Shown here: in pieces, positions 46,876 through 57,195 of the stretch
Layout of the letters: each line of letters opens with the position of its first letter
Position numbering within the stretch: position 1 is the stretch's first letter
DNA from: Evernia prunastri
Lineage: Eukaryota; Ascomycota; Lecanoromycetes; Lecanorales; Parmeliaceae
Assembly: GCA_003184365.1 (NCBI GenBank)
Contig: NKYR01000025.1
Coordinates: forward strand, 124,001-188,000
Reading direction: 5' to 3'
DNA: 64,000 nucleotides
Made by a program: the position numbers and the translations under genes
Notes under the pieces: generated by a model
Databases searched by the model: none
Told to the model about the DNA's origin: nothing
The model's input: the letters and a program-made list of their open reading frames with translations, nothing else

Positions 46876-48613
46876 TTAACTAGTAGTGCTCGAAAAGGGG
46901 ACCTCCGTCATTATGAAAACATCTGTCTTTGTTTCACTCGCAAGACTTAGGGAGTAGAGCAAGGCTGGGGAATGTGCTGTGATTAGGAATCCTGGGCCAG
47001 CCGCAACGCTAATACATGCTCTGAAGGAAACGGGGTACGACTTACAACCATTCGGGCGAAAGACGGCAGCCATTACATGGTACAGCTCCACGTACGCCAA
47101 GTGAATACCTATGCACGCCCGACTCCCACGACCGAAAGGCACCCAGTACCTCCGCTTGACGTCCCCGTCACCCTCTAGCCAGCGCTCGGGGATGAAAGTG
47201 TGAGGCTCCGGGAAGACTGCTTCATAATGGTGAAGAGTGGAAGCGGACATTCCAACCGCCGTCTAGTGCGCCCGTCAGCGCGCAGTCACAGCCTCTTACC
47301 TAATCGGGCAGCATCCTTACTCCTTTCGGGATCGTCCAAGTCCCGTACTTGAGGGCCTGAGCGGGAAAGATCCTCGCGATGCGACGGGCCACGCCATGCA
47401 TCCTCAGGCCTTCCATTACCACAGCGTTCAGATACGGCACGGCTTCGAGTTGCGTCCACGTTGGTGTTTCCGCCGGATAGTTGAGCATGAGCGGCTGCAG
47501 GGCTTTCTGCAACTTCGCCAGCGTCCCCGGTTGGTTTAGCAGGTAGAAGGAAATGAACGTCAGCGTGTGCGCAGTCGTCACAAGGCCGGCGCCGACCAGG
47601 GTGATTGCTTCGTCTGTCAAACGCTTCTCCGTCAGCTCACTGGGTGGCAGCGTGCTTCTCTCGCACAACTCGTGAAATATGGTAGTTTCGCTAGGAGGGA
47701 TCTCTTGATCACCAGCTCCTCCAGCTTTCCTGGCGCCAGTCGCTTTCTTCACATCAGCGACTTGTTTCTCTAGTCTGTGTCTATATTCCTGCATTTGCAC
47801 AACTCCCGAGTCCCTGATCATCCACTCGGGTATGGCGAGAGACAGGGACAGTAAAGAAGGAAAAAGCCGGAAGATAGGCATAAGCTTGGTATAGAACGTG
47901 TGTACTCCTACTATGTCCGAGTTGTAATCGTCCTTTTCGAGAGATCCCCAACTAGAGCCAAAGCAGTATGCTGTGATGACGTCGGTAGCAACTGCACCGT
48001 AGACTTCGAGCAGATTGATAGGTTTCCCGGAGCCTTTGAGCTGGCACAACCTTTCGTGCAGTCGCTTCACTGTGCTCTGTATCTTTGGCTCAAGCTTCGT
48101 GACCATGTTCCTTGAGAAGTAGGGATCTAGAGCCTTCCTCCGTTGCCGATGATGGTCATGGTCGAGGGTAGTAGCGGTAGATTCTCTCGAAGGAGTAGCA
48201 TTACGGTGAGAAGCGGGCCGGCTTGATTTGCGGACACCTGAGGTCACGTATATCTGGGAGAAGAAGTTGGGGTCCTTGATGTGGAGTTCGATTGGGTTGA
48301 TTCGGATAATTGGACCATACTTCTCATGCAGCTCCTCAATCTTGAACTCGTACCTTCCACGACAGATAAAGTCGTAGAAGAATTCGTAGAGAAATGACGC
48401 AGCTGCAAGTTTTGGCCCAGGAAATTTGGCAATCGGGCTGAAGATAAGTCTGAATGCTAGAAGAGTGCTGACATACACTAGAAATAAAACAACGAGCAAG
48501 GGAATGACTTGGTTCCGGTCGATATTCGTGTACATCATGAAAGCATTACTGGTGTGTGGTGGAGTCCCAGTGAGAATGATAAGGAGTTTCTGCAGTTCTA
48601 CATTATTTTGCAT
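46876..48613 (-). CDS. Cytochrome P450 (next to squalene-hopene cyclase)
   Basis: Three exons, 48613-47321, 47262-47046 and 46964-46876; 532 aa. An N-terminal membrane helix (VIPLLVVLFLVYVSTLLAFR) and a proline hinge (SPIAKFPGPKL) anchor it in the ER. Further P450 signs are the I-helix region LVGAGLVTTAHTLTF, the K-helix EGLR in NAVVMEGLRMHGVARR, the FIPERW segment, and the heme loop FGRGSRACIGIHLAYVELYH with the Cys ligand. The first intron removes an in-frame TAG and joins TIPKG to TAVGMSASTLHHYEAVFPE. The pattern resembles CYP58/trichodiene-oxygenase-like fungal P450s. The last exon is short and the C-terminus may be mis-modelled. The start could also be 48538 (MMYTNID); the long frame to 48670 opens with TTG. 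Same strand as the cyclase, 370 nt downstream of it; oxidation of its product is an inference. Confidence 0.88.
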
Positions 48614-48983
48614 CCATGGTAATTCCACTTGGTCGGAAATTGCAGTACTAAATATGGCGAGAGTAGCCAATGACTAATTGGCACCATTTTCCTACGGCTA
48701 GCTGACTGGATTGTCTGAGGTAGAATAAAAGGATTTGACCCGATTGTTACACTGCAATTTTACAATGGAATTGACCCATAGACTACACAAAACTACTCTG
48801 ATGCAGAGATCACATGACACCCAAGATGCCACATAGAGCCTTCCAAGCAGTACATTAGATTATGCGAAACGAATCAAGGTCATGGACAGATAGTAAAGGC
48901 TCGCACAGCCTCACGGTCTAGTAGAGCAAACACAGGTCTGAGTCTATTCGACAAACGCCTTCCTTGCAGAGTAAAGCACAGAT
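48614..48983. promoter_or_regulatory. Spacer, cyclase 3' end / P450 promoter
   Basis: 370 nt between two tandem minus-strand genes. It holds the P450 promoter and the cyclase 3' UTR. No clear motif seen. Confidence 0.45.
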
Positions 48984-51304
48984 TCACATAGGCTTCGTCG
49001 ACGCAGACATTTTGCTGACATACCTACCAAGCGCCATGATTGGAAAGTAGTGTCGGTAGTAACCGTATTCCATGTATAAGTGGCCGGGAAACCCTGTGCC
49101 CGTGTAATCGACGAGGGACCATGATGCTTTGCTACCCTTTTCGTCCTTGACTTGTGAGTGGACAAGGTAAGAGATACCCTTTCGGACGCATTCGTCATCT
49201 GGTGGCAGATAATCCAAAAGCGCCATGATAGCCCATGCTGACTGCGGTGCTGTTGATGGTCCATGTCCGGCATGGTCAGCGTTATCGTATGATTGTGGAA
49301 CTTCCCCCCAGCCTCCATCGGGGTTCTGATGCGTTTTCAACCACTCAATAGCAGAATCCACTGCGTTTCGCAGATTGCTTCTGTTCTCGACGTTGTAGAA
49401 GTATGATCCACCGTTGTAGAAGTGTGAGAGACCGCATAATACATTGCTCGTGCCATATATATAATTAATGGCCCATCTACCCCTCCACGTCCCGTTTACT
49501 TCTTGACATGTGAGAAGATAGGCGATAGCGCGTTTACATGAGGCTTGCAACAGAGCGGCGAGCGAATAACCTAAAGTGAAGCCATTATGACCGGACAGCA
49601 TTATGCCGAAGCACTCAACGATCCTACCGGTGACATCAGGCGTGCTAGGATCGCAAAGACTGTCCATGTCGCTGAAAGGTAATTTGTTGAGGAAAAGCTT
49701 GTTGTTGTTCCAATCGAAGGCTCCCCAACCCCCGTCCTTGTTTTGCATGCCCAGGATCCAATGAACGGCTCGAAGGACGCAGCCAGACGTCAAGGAGGCT
49801 GCCGAAGTTTTGATCATAGCAATTATTGTAGCAACAGAGTCATCAACGTCAGGGTAGAGCGTATTGAACTTCTCAAAGCACCATCCACCTGGCGGAAGTC
49901 TTGGTCGCAAAACTCGCCAATCTCCATGATGGGATGATATTTCATGGTCCAGAAACCAGTCCATGGTCCGGCTCGGACAGACGCATCCTGTACTCGAAGC
50001 GGAATCGCTAAGAGCGATGATCATGAGCGCGGTATCCCATACCTGAGAAACCGTAACTTGCGCTCGCATACCTTCCGCATCATGACGTAAGAAGCTGTTC
50101 ATTGCAGCAAATCCGCGCCGCATCACTGGATGGTCCAAGGAGTAACCCTCTAGTGACAATGACCAGAGGCTATTGTGGTGAGGAGGCCAATAGCCGGCCC
50201 ACTCCCCAGATCGTTCTTGATGATCGACTATCCAGTTGACAATCTTATTCCGGGAGAAGTTTCGCAATGGAGAGTTAAAATACCGGCCAAGCAGACACAT
50301 CGCCGAATCCGCAACGGTGAAGAAAAGCTCAGTGAATTCGTGACCCTTCCATAGCGTCGACAACGGTTTCGCATAGGAACAATCTCTAAAGCTTTTATTC
50401 GTCCACAATTCGTCCAGGAAATCATTTTCCGCAAAAAGACCGTTTGGGAGAGTGTATACAGGCTCATGGTGTCTTATCAAAAGCAACGGTATACACGTTG
50501 TGCGAGCCCAGGAAGAGAGGTTATAAACGTTGATAGGCGATTGTGTCGGCAGCAGGATCAATTCCGCTGGAAGAGCGGGGAGCGATTTCCACGATATCAG
50601 ACCGAAGGATGCCAAAAAGACGCGCGTGAACATTCTCGTCGCCGGTAGCCCGCCGAGTTTGATGATGAAGACTCTAGCGGCCTGCATGCGAGGATCATCC
50701 GGTGAGATTCCTAAGATTTTGAGCGCCAGATAGGTTTCTGTAGTTGTCGATACATCGCTGGGACAGCTAGGTGCAAGTCCCCATGAGCCATCCTGTTTTT
50801 GCTTGGTGAAGAGCCATCGCGCCAACGCTTCGGTCTCGGTTGGGTCGAATGTAAAGCCAAATTGCTGTCGTAGGCAAATGTACTCTATAAAGGCTCTGGT
50901 GTCAGCGCGTCCTCGATCGGTCTACAAGTGCGCTGTGAGATACGATAGGAGGCACAACTACGGTAAAGCTCTCCTTCACCCATTCCCACAGCATGTTTCG
51001 CAACTCCGTGCAACACAATTAGGTAAAGACACCCTCGAAAAATACATACCTGTACACATTCGGAGTCAGTATAATTTTAATCCTTCATGGACAGTAGTAC
51101 GTGTGTGAATCTCCCCTTCTGCTGCCCCTGCAACTTATTCTGCACTTCTGACGCTACCATGCTTCTGGGGAAGATCTGGTACATACCGGCCGTGAAAGTG
51201 GTATTGGAGTGCACCTCTGCACACCAGTAGCCATCCTCTGTCACTTCGTATAGGGAGTAATTTGTCGCTAACTTCAATGATTCTTGTACTTGCTCTAGGC
51301 GCAT
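48984..51304 (-). CDS. Squalene-hopene cyclase-type triterpene cyclase
   Basis: Two coding exons, 51304-51187 and 50884-48984; 672 aa, the usual size for squalene-hopene cyclases (SHC). The catalytic acid motif DVDD is at about residues 385-388 in YPDVDDSVATIIAM; SHC enzymes use DxDD to protonate squalene directly, whereas oxidosqualene cyclases have DCTA. QW-type repeats are present: QKQDGSWGLAP near the N-terminus, QNKDGGWGAFDWNNN in the middle and HQNPDGGWGE near the C-terminus. The end GTGFPGHLYMEYGYYRHYFP is typical of the family. The expected product is hopene, diplopterol or a related triterpene made on membranes. Fungal SHC genes are sporadic and thought to come from bacteria. The 302-nt intron carries a candidate recursive splice site. 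Divergent from an MFS transporter; a P450 lies downstream on the same strand. Confidence 0.93.
51044..51055 (-). other. Candidate recursive (ratchet) splice site in the cyclase intron
   Basis: On the minus strand the intron 51186-50885 contains GTACAG directly followed by GTATGT (junction 51050/51049). It would split the intron into 137-nt and 165-nt halves, each with a GTATGT donor, a CTGAC branch site and an AG acceptor. See findings. Confidence 0.55.
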
Positions 51305-52473
51305 TTTGCCGGGCGAAGTTGCTTGGAAAGGAAAGGGATCGCAAGATAAGACGAAGATGACAGCAGTATCAGGAATTTGAACTTAACCAGAGTGAAAAGG
51401 ACAGAACTTATGAGCATCTAATCGATATACAAGCGGCAAACACAGTAATCTCGTGCACTCCTTCACCCAACGGATCCTAACTTACGCCGGGGGGCTTCCT
51501 TGAGGTTGTGTCCCACGTACTGACCTTGCCATCTCGGTAAAAGTGGTCTATTCATCTGAATCACTTGGGATCTGATACACGTGGTAGTGGGATTATAATG
51601 GATGTAACGTTATAGGATTATTAGCGTTGACAGCACGAGCTCGTATGATGAAACAGAAGAAGTTGGTGTAGAGTTAGGTTTCAAATCCAGTATGTGAAAG
51701 TTCATCTCCCCTGTGATTAATGCCAAAATGATATACAGGGTAATGATATACTACACGTGGTATAGCAAGTCAGTATGTACTACTACTGGATGTACATCGT
51801 AGCCTCTACTAGCTTGTGTAGGCTTCCTTGTAAGGTACGGCACAAGTGCATTCGTTGCTCAATACCTAATTATCAATTTCCCATGTTGAAACAAGGGTGC
51901 AAGTGGGAATCTTTCGCAACAAATGCCTCTTTGATCGAGGCTAGAGCGATACTGCATGTATCAAGGCTTTTGAAATTAAAATGGCCAGCGTGAAGCGAAG
52001 GATTACCTTACTCTGCATAGGGCGTAGGTATCAGCTTTCACCAAGTCGCAAATTGCGTTGACGCAGTCAAGGAAGGGTGTCTCTTACTTCTAAACGCGCT
52101 AATCGTGCCGCGCACTTAGAGTAGCGCCCGGCCGTCCAAGTTACAAAGGGTTCGTTTGTCTGTAAATTGCTACTTCGTAATTAATTAATTTGCGACGCTG
52201 ACCAGCAGGTAAACCCTGGGAGGCTGGGAACAAGGAGACCAGGAATATCTATCAGGCTATCACTCATTACGAGCAACTCTTGTCCAACTTACTTAGATTA
52301 GGAGGTTTTGAAACTTCTCTGGCCGGATCGATCAACAAATCTAGCAGGTGAGTTCCTGAACGCTCAGGGACAGATAATGTGGCTCGACTAGAATCTGAAA
52401 CGGTAGTCACGCCAATCATGTACATGATGTGAGTTGAGATTTACCAAGGCCAAAACAAGGACCTCGTCCAATC
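51305..52473. promoter_or_regulatory. Divergent promoter region, cyclase / MFS transporter
   Basis: About 1.17 kb between divergent genes of the putative triterpene locus. A shared control region is plausible. No single repeated operator-like motif stands out by eye; AT-rich DNA occurs near 51590-51780 and 52170-52195. Confidence 0.45.
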
Positions 52474-54409
52474 ATGGCAAACGGTGGTTACGGACCAATG
52501 CACGCAATCTACGGCATTCATCTTGTCATCATCGGTACAATGCATCTTGTATCGCCAAACATCCGGCCTTCTCCACTGCCGCATGCTGGATAGTGGCCAC
52601 GACGAGTCAAGAACTTGATGAACAGGATGTGCAGTCCATCAAAACGTTCGTTGAGTCCATCTGCTCTTCTCAATTCCGCGAGACCTCCGGCTTTCCGCCT
52701 CTGAGCTATCCGTCCTCTGAACGTATCGTCCACTCCAGGGGTCCCGACTTCAGCTCTCTAAGCTTGTCGAAAGGCGATGATGACAATGGTGACGAGGAAG
52801 AAGAAGGCAGATATCCTGGCTGGCGATGGACAGTCCCCATCATGGTTGCTTTCTACGTGGCCCTAATTATCGTGGCGCTGGTATGGTCTTCACCATTCAT
52901 GTCTTTCTCAGTGTCCTGTTGCTAATGTCTCGTCAGTCAAAAACATTCATCGACACAATGGCCCCCGTTCTTGCCAAGACCTTTGGTACGCTGAATGATA
53001 CTGGCCTTTACTCTAGCGTCGAGACCTTGGCTGCAAGCGCAACGATCCTCTTCTTCGGCAAAGTCAACGAGATTTTCCCCTCAAAATGGGTGCTGCTCGC
53101 GGTCCTTCTTCTTTTTCTTGTCGGAGAAACGATCTGCGGTACAGCTTCCTCGGCTCCAGCGTTCGTTGCTGGACGTGCCTTGACTGGGCTTGGGTTCGCC
53201 GGAGTCTTCGTGACCATCATGATCATAATCGTGGAGATTTTCCCACTCCGCCGACAACCGTTCATCGTGGGGAGTCTTGCGGCGGTATTCACAATTGGAA
53301 CTATACTGGGGCCCCTTTTCGGTGGGATCATCATTTCCAGGATTTCATTTCGATGGTGCTTCTATCTTACAATCCTCATCGGTGTTGCGTTAGCGCCTGT
53401 TCTTTATATCACTCTGCAATTCCCTCGGAAGTAGACTCAGGAAACGGTAGACCACAAACCCAAGGAAAAGAGCGGACTCAAGCGTAGACTTCTGAATCTG
53501 GACCCCCTTGGAAATTTGACCTTCGCTCCTGCCGTTGCATGTCTCCTTTTAGCTCTCAGTTGGGGTGGATTTGTCTATCCGTGGAACAGCGGCCGTATCA
53601 TCGTCTTATTGATATTCTCTGCAGTGCTCACTCTGGCTTTTGTAGCGACTCAAGTCTATTTCCCGACGACAGCCATGATACCAGGATACATACTCAAGAA
53701 TCGCAACATACTCAACGGCGTGCTCTACTCATCCTGTATAGCGGGAGCCATGACTGCAGCGGCTTTCTATATTCCGCTATGGTTTCAAGTCGTACTTGGG
53801 TTTTCCGCCGAAAAATCCGGGGTGCACACGCTGCCGATGGTCCTTGCAACAACCGTATCTGCCGGCCTCACTGGCGCGTGCGTCGAAAAGCTAGGATACT
53901 ACACCCCCTTCATGTTCTTGGGGGCTTTGGTAGAAGCAGTAGGTGTAGGCCTTCTTAGTACAATATCCACCGACACTTCCTTCCGCACATTCGCATGTTT
54001 TCAGATTTTCTTCGGCGTTGGCGCTGGTATCAGTTTGCAACAACCACTCGTGGCGGTACAGACCGTCTTGCCCAAAGAGGACATCCCAAAAGGTTCAGCG
54101 CTCGTCTTGCTGGGCCAGACTTTGGGGTGCTCCATTTTCGTCTGTGTCTCGCAGGCTGTCCTTACAAACGGCTTACAGCACAGACTCGCCGCAATCCAGG
54201 GTCTCTCCCCTCAAATGCAAGAGATCGCAAAAACCGGCCCAGCTGCCTTCCGCTCGGAGGTGCCAGAGGAGATGCTTCCAGCGGTACTGCAAGCTTATAA
54301 TGGAGCCATTGCTGGAACGTTTTGGGTTCCCATGGGGCTTTCGGTCGTTGGATTTGTGCTTGCGGTAGGTATGGAATGGAAGAGCGTCAAGAAGAAGAAA
54401 AGTTCCTGA
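52474..54409 (+). pseudogene. MFS transporter (14-TM, TRI12/DHA2-like) with one in-frame TAG
   Basis: Proposed exons: 52474-52534, 52594-52880 and 52937-54409. The N-terminal exon (MANGGYGPMHAIYGIHL) is tentative; the rest is firm. A polar N-terminus precedes the first helix (TVPIMVAFYVALIIVAL), then come many helices, motif A-like FGKVNEIFPSKW, motif C GTILGPLFGGI, and the later part NLTFAPAVACLLLALSWGGF to VGFVLAVGMEWKSVKKKKSS. The frame is the same on both sides, but codon 53432-53434 is TAG (QFPRK, stop, TQETVDH). No intron of normal size removes it and keeps frame. The break falls in the central cytosolic loop between the two transporter halves. TRI12-type pumps often export toxins or metabolites made by a neighbouring cluster. 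A dead allele, a sequencing error or readthrough remain possible. Confidence 0.75.
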
Positions 54410-54741
54410 CGAATGACGGGAGTGTCATTGCTTTTGCCCTGTATATATATAATCCTCAACAGATATAATGCAGCGTTCGTTCGAAGCAAATATGATCAAG
54501 ATACCCTGATTTGCGCGATAAGATACTTGCATTACATAAATTTCCTTCAGCTGCTTCGGACCCGGTGCTTCAGCCCAGTCGACCCTCTTGTTGTCTCTTC
54601 ATCGCCTAGACTGTTCCAGCCACAAAAGCGCCCAGTTGCCGATCCTGCCGCACTAGGCATGCGGTCTTTCCATGGTCGTCCAGGCTTGTAACCCAGACGA
54701 CAGCATCCCCCTCCCCGCACTCGTCGAATTCAACACCTCAC
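54410..54741. other. Convergent spacer, MFS / EXPERA protein
   Basis: 332 nt between converging stop codons. No gene or repeat seen. Confidence 0.5.
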
Positions 54742-55507
54742 TCAGCTCACCTTACTTTTCCCCGTCAGGGCGGTCCTAAGGCGCGAAAACATATCCACCC
54801 ACAGGACAGATGCTGGCCCACAGATTACCATAGGTTCGCTAGCCGCCATCACAAAGGAGGCACGTACCAACGGCGAAGAAAACCACATAGCCGGGGAGGT
54901 TCTTGTTGATGTCCTCCCGCGGCCAACCGTCCGTGGCCAACACTTCCACGAAACACACGAGCGTGGACGTCACCAGATGCGTCGCAAAGGCGAGCAAATG
55001 CACCGGAACCATCTCGTCATCTATGTTCCCAGCGCGCCGTCAGCTTGCCCGCCTCACCCGGCACCGTCCGGCGAGCAGTCACCTCGTATCAGACCCCTGA
55101 TAGCCCACACGCACGTCGGAACGGAGTAGACCGCTTCGACGACGACGTACAGCCGGAAGAAGGGCGGGTCGTTCGCGTAGAGCGGATCGTTGTAGTTGGC
55201 GCGATAGTAGTCGTGGAGCGCCGTAGCCCAAGGCGGTAGTTTTACGGGGTACAATGGCACGAAGTCGATGGCTACGCGAGGGGGGCCCTCAAAATGGATC
55301 AGAGAAAACACCAGTGGCAATCGTGGGGAGGAAGGGGGGGGGGGTTTAAAAATAAAAAAGCTAAGTGGGCTAGGGTGAGGATGATGGTGGGTTGAATGGG
55401 GAGGACGTACTCAGGGCGAGAAAGACGACGAGGGAGAGGAAGACGATGTAGGACAGGTCTTTCTTTCGAGTCCATACGGGCCGTCGTTGGGATGGCGCGC
55501 CGGTCAT
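54742..55507 (-). CDS. EXPERA-domain membrane protein (TMEM97/sigma-2 receptor-like)
   Basis: Four exons, 55507-55411, 55271-55083, 55020-54868 and 54812-54742; 169 aa. Four hydrophobic helices are seen: YIVFLSLVVFLAL, then the loop IDFVPLYPVKLPPW, then FFRLYVVVEAVYSVPTCVWA, VHLLAFATHLVTSTLVCFVE and GYVVFFAVASVLWVDMFSRL. The tail SRLRTALTGKSKVS is basic. The pattern (Asp/Glu in helices 1 and 2, IDFxPLYP loop) fits the EXPERA family, which includes sterol isomerases and TMEM97, an ER protein linked to sterol handling in animals. The last intron (54813-54867) is needed: without it the frame ends early in GTCLLCDGG. The first intron (139 nt) carries a G11 run. It lies inside the triterpene-like locus, but the family is also widespread in fungi, so a cluster role is only a possibility. 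Confidence 0.85.
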
Positions 55508-57195
55508 GATGGAGAGTGGGATTCGGAAAGAGGGACGAGGTCTTGTCTCCGAGACTGAAGGATACGAATTTCGGTGCGCGATACACGGCGTGCGATAAGG
55601 ATTAAGCATTTATTTTGTTGATCTTTCGATGTTTTTGTCCCCTTGAATTCAGCACGTGATGATTATACAATGCATGGCTCGAGGGGCCAGTACGGAGTAG
55701 AGATGTGAGGCCATGGCTTGGCGCGCTTGTGTAGGGCTGAGCTGTAGAGTACTTAGGGCTGACCTTGGTGGATGACGATGTTTACTTGGAATCGATTCAG
55801 TCATCTTATTTACTCTACAAGTCTAGCAATTCATCTCGAATACAAAAGTTCTTCTTCACTAATATTATGGAGGAATCGTTTCTTGCGCTCTTCGAGTTGT
55901 AGCATTTGCTGGTAGATCTTGGGTACCTTACTCGTTGTCACCTATTAATGCAACACTCCTATTAATGCAATACCCTAACCCTAAATATATTCTGCCCAAC
56001 ATCAAAATGCCTTCCCCACACCAAATTTGTCATTAAATGTTCGACAAGTATATTAGAAATAACTAAATTCATGTATATATAACCATCTTAGTCTTGCTAT
56101 CACGTAGTATCGTTGTCGTCATAGCGTATTCCAAATGAGGGGCGGGTTTTTGGGTGGGGTTTCGTATATTTAGGGTTAGGGTATTGCATTAATAGGTGTG
56201 TTGCATTAATAGGTGACAACGAGTAGATGAACATCCAAACCCCTGCTAGCGTGTACTCCCCCCCCCAAACCCCGAGCACGAGGAAATGGGATTACCTTCA
56301 TGTATAGTACCCCCCCCTTACCTTACCCAACTTTAATCTTACTTAGAGAGTACGATACGTAATAAGGTACTTCCAATGCACTTGTTCGAAGTATTAATAT
56401 TTTGGCACCAATTGAATATTAATAGCAAGACTCAAGAGAGATCAGATATCCTTGACGAGGTAAAGTAAGGTAGGTTGCGGTAAGGTAGGTAGACCTCGTC
56501 CTAGCAAAATTAAGTGACACCCAACACACCTCCGGGCCACAGTGCTCTCTAACAGCCCTGTGTGACTTTGCAAGGTACTCATATACCTACCTTATGTACT
56601 TTGACTAGGTACCTATCGCAATATTATTAAAAAGTCCCTTCCACGAGCTCTATTCGTAAATTCGTAATCGACAGGAGGTTACAGGGGAACCACTATATTC
56701 ATCACCGCGCCCCCTCCTCAATCTCGCTGCCCGTGTACTAGCGCCTGGATCCACCATATGGAAGACCCTCTCTAATTACAGTACAACCCCTAATTTTGAC
56801 AGCTGCAGCCCTGCCAGTCCTCCGCCCTACCTAGCTCAGTCAGTACTGAGATGAAAGGGATATGTCGGAGGCTTGTGCAGGGTTGGATCGTCTGAAATCG
56901 TAAGCTTCGACATAGAGCAGCCACTCAGTCACAGGGGCTTGAGAGACGATGAAAAGGTTGACTGATGCCCTTCCTTGACTCTCTCTGCAGAACCTCATCT
57001 ACGGGACTGATGCTCATCATCACCTGAAAGGGCACTTTCTTTCATAGTGAAGTCCGACATCGATTTGTCTGATTTGTCTATACCTCATTCTCCATTGATT
57101 GACGAGGCGTCTAAAAAGGCCTGCTCGTTTTGCACCACGAGCACGACATCAAGCATTGGGGTTTGGCAGCTCGCCTTGAGCTTCTGCCTTTGAAG
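55508..57195. other. Repeat-bearing divergent spacer, EXPERA / second P450
   Basis: 1.7 kb between divergent genes. It holds the inverted-repeat element at 55931-56223 and, after it, DNA rich in GGTA/TACC steps (56320-56600). A TACGGAGTA motif lies near 55691. No protein is recognisable. Confidence 0.5.
55931..56223. mobile_element. MITE-like element with 59-bp terminal inverted repeats containing TTAGGG
   Basis: The left arm 55931-55989 and the right arm 56165-56223 are inverted copies with a single mismatch in 59 bp. Each arm contains two copies of CCTATTAATGCAA and two telomere-type TTAGGG units. TA dinucleotides flank both ends (55929-55930 and 56224-56225), as in TA target duplication by Tc1/mariner-type elements. 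The 175-bp interior is AT-rich with no coding capacity. Total 293 bp fits a non-autonomous miniature inverted-repeat transposon; no transposase is in the window. Confidence 0.75.

Noticed and set aside
50885..51049. A real coding exon within the second half of the cyclase intron
   Set aside because: The in-frame reading hits stops and shows no SHC similarity, while the outer exons join into the conserved TAEY segment.
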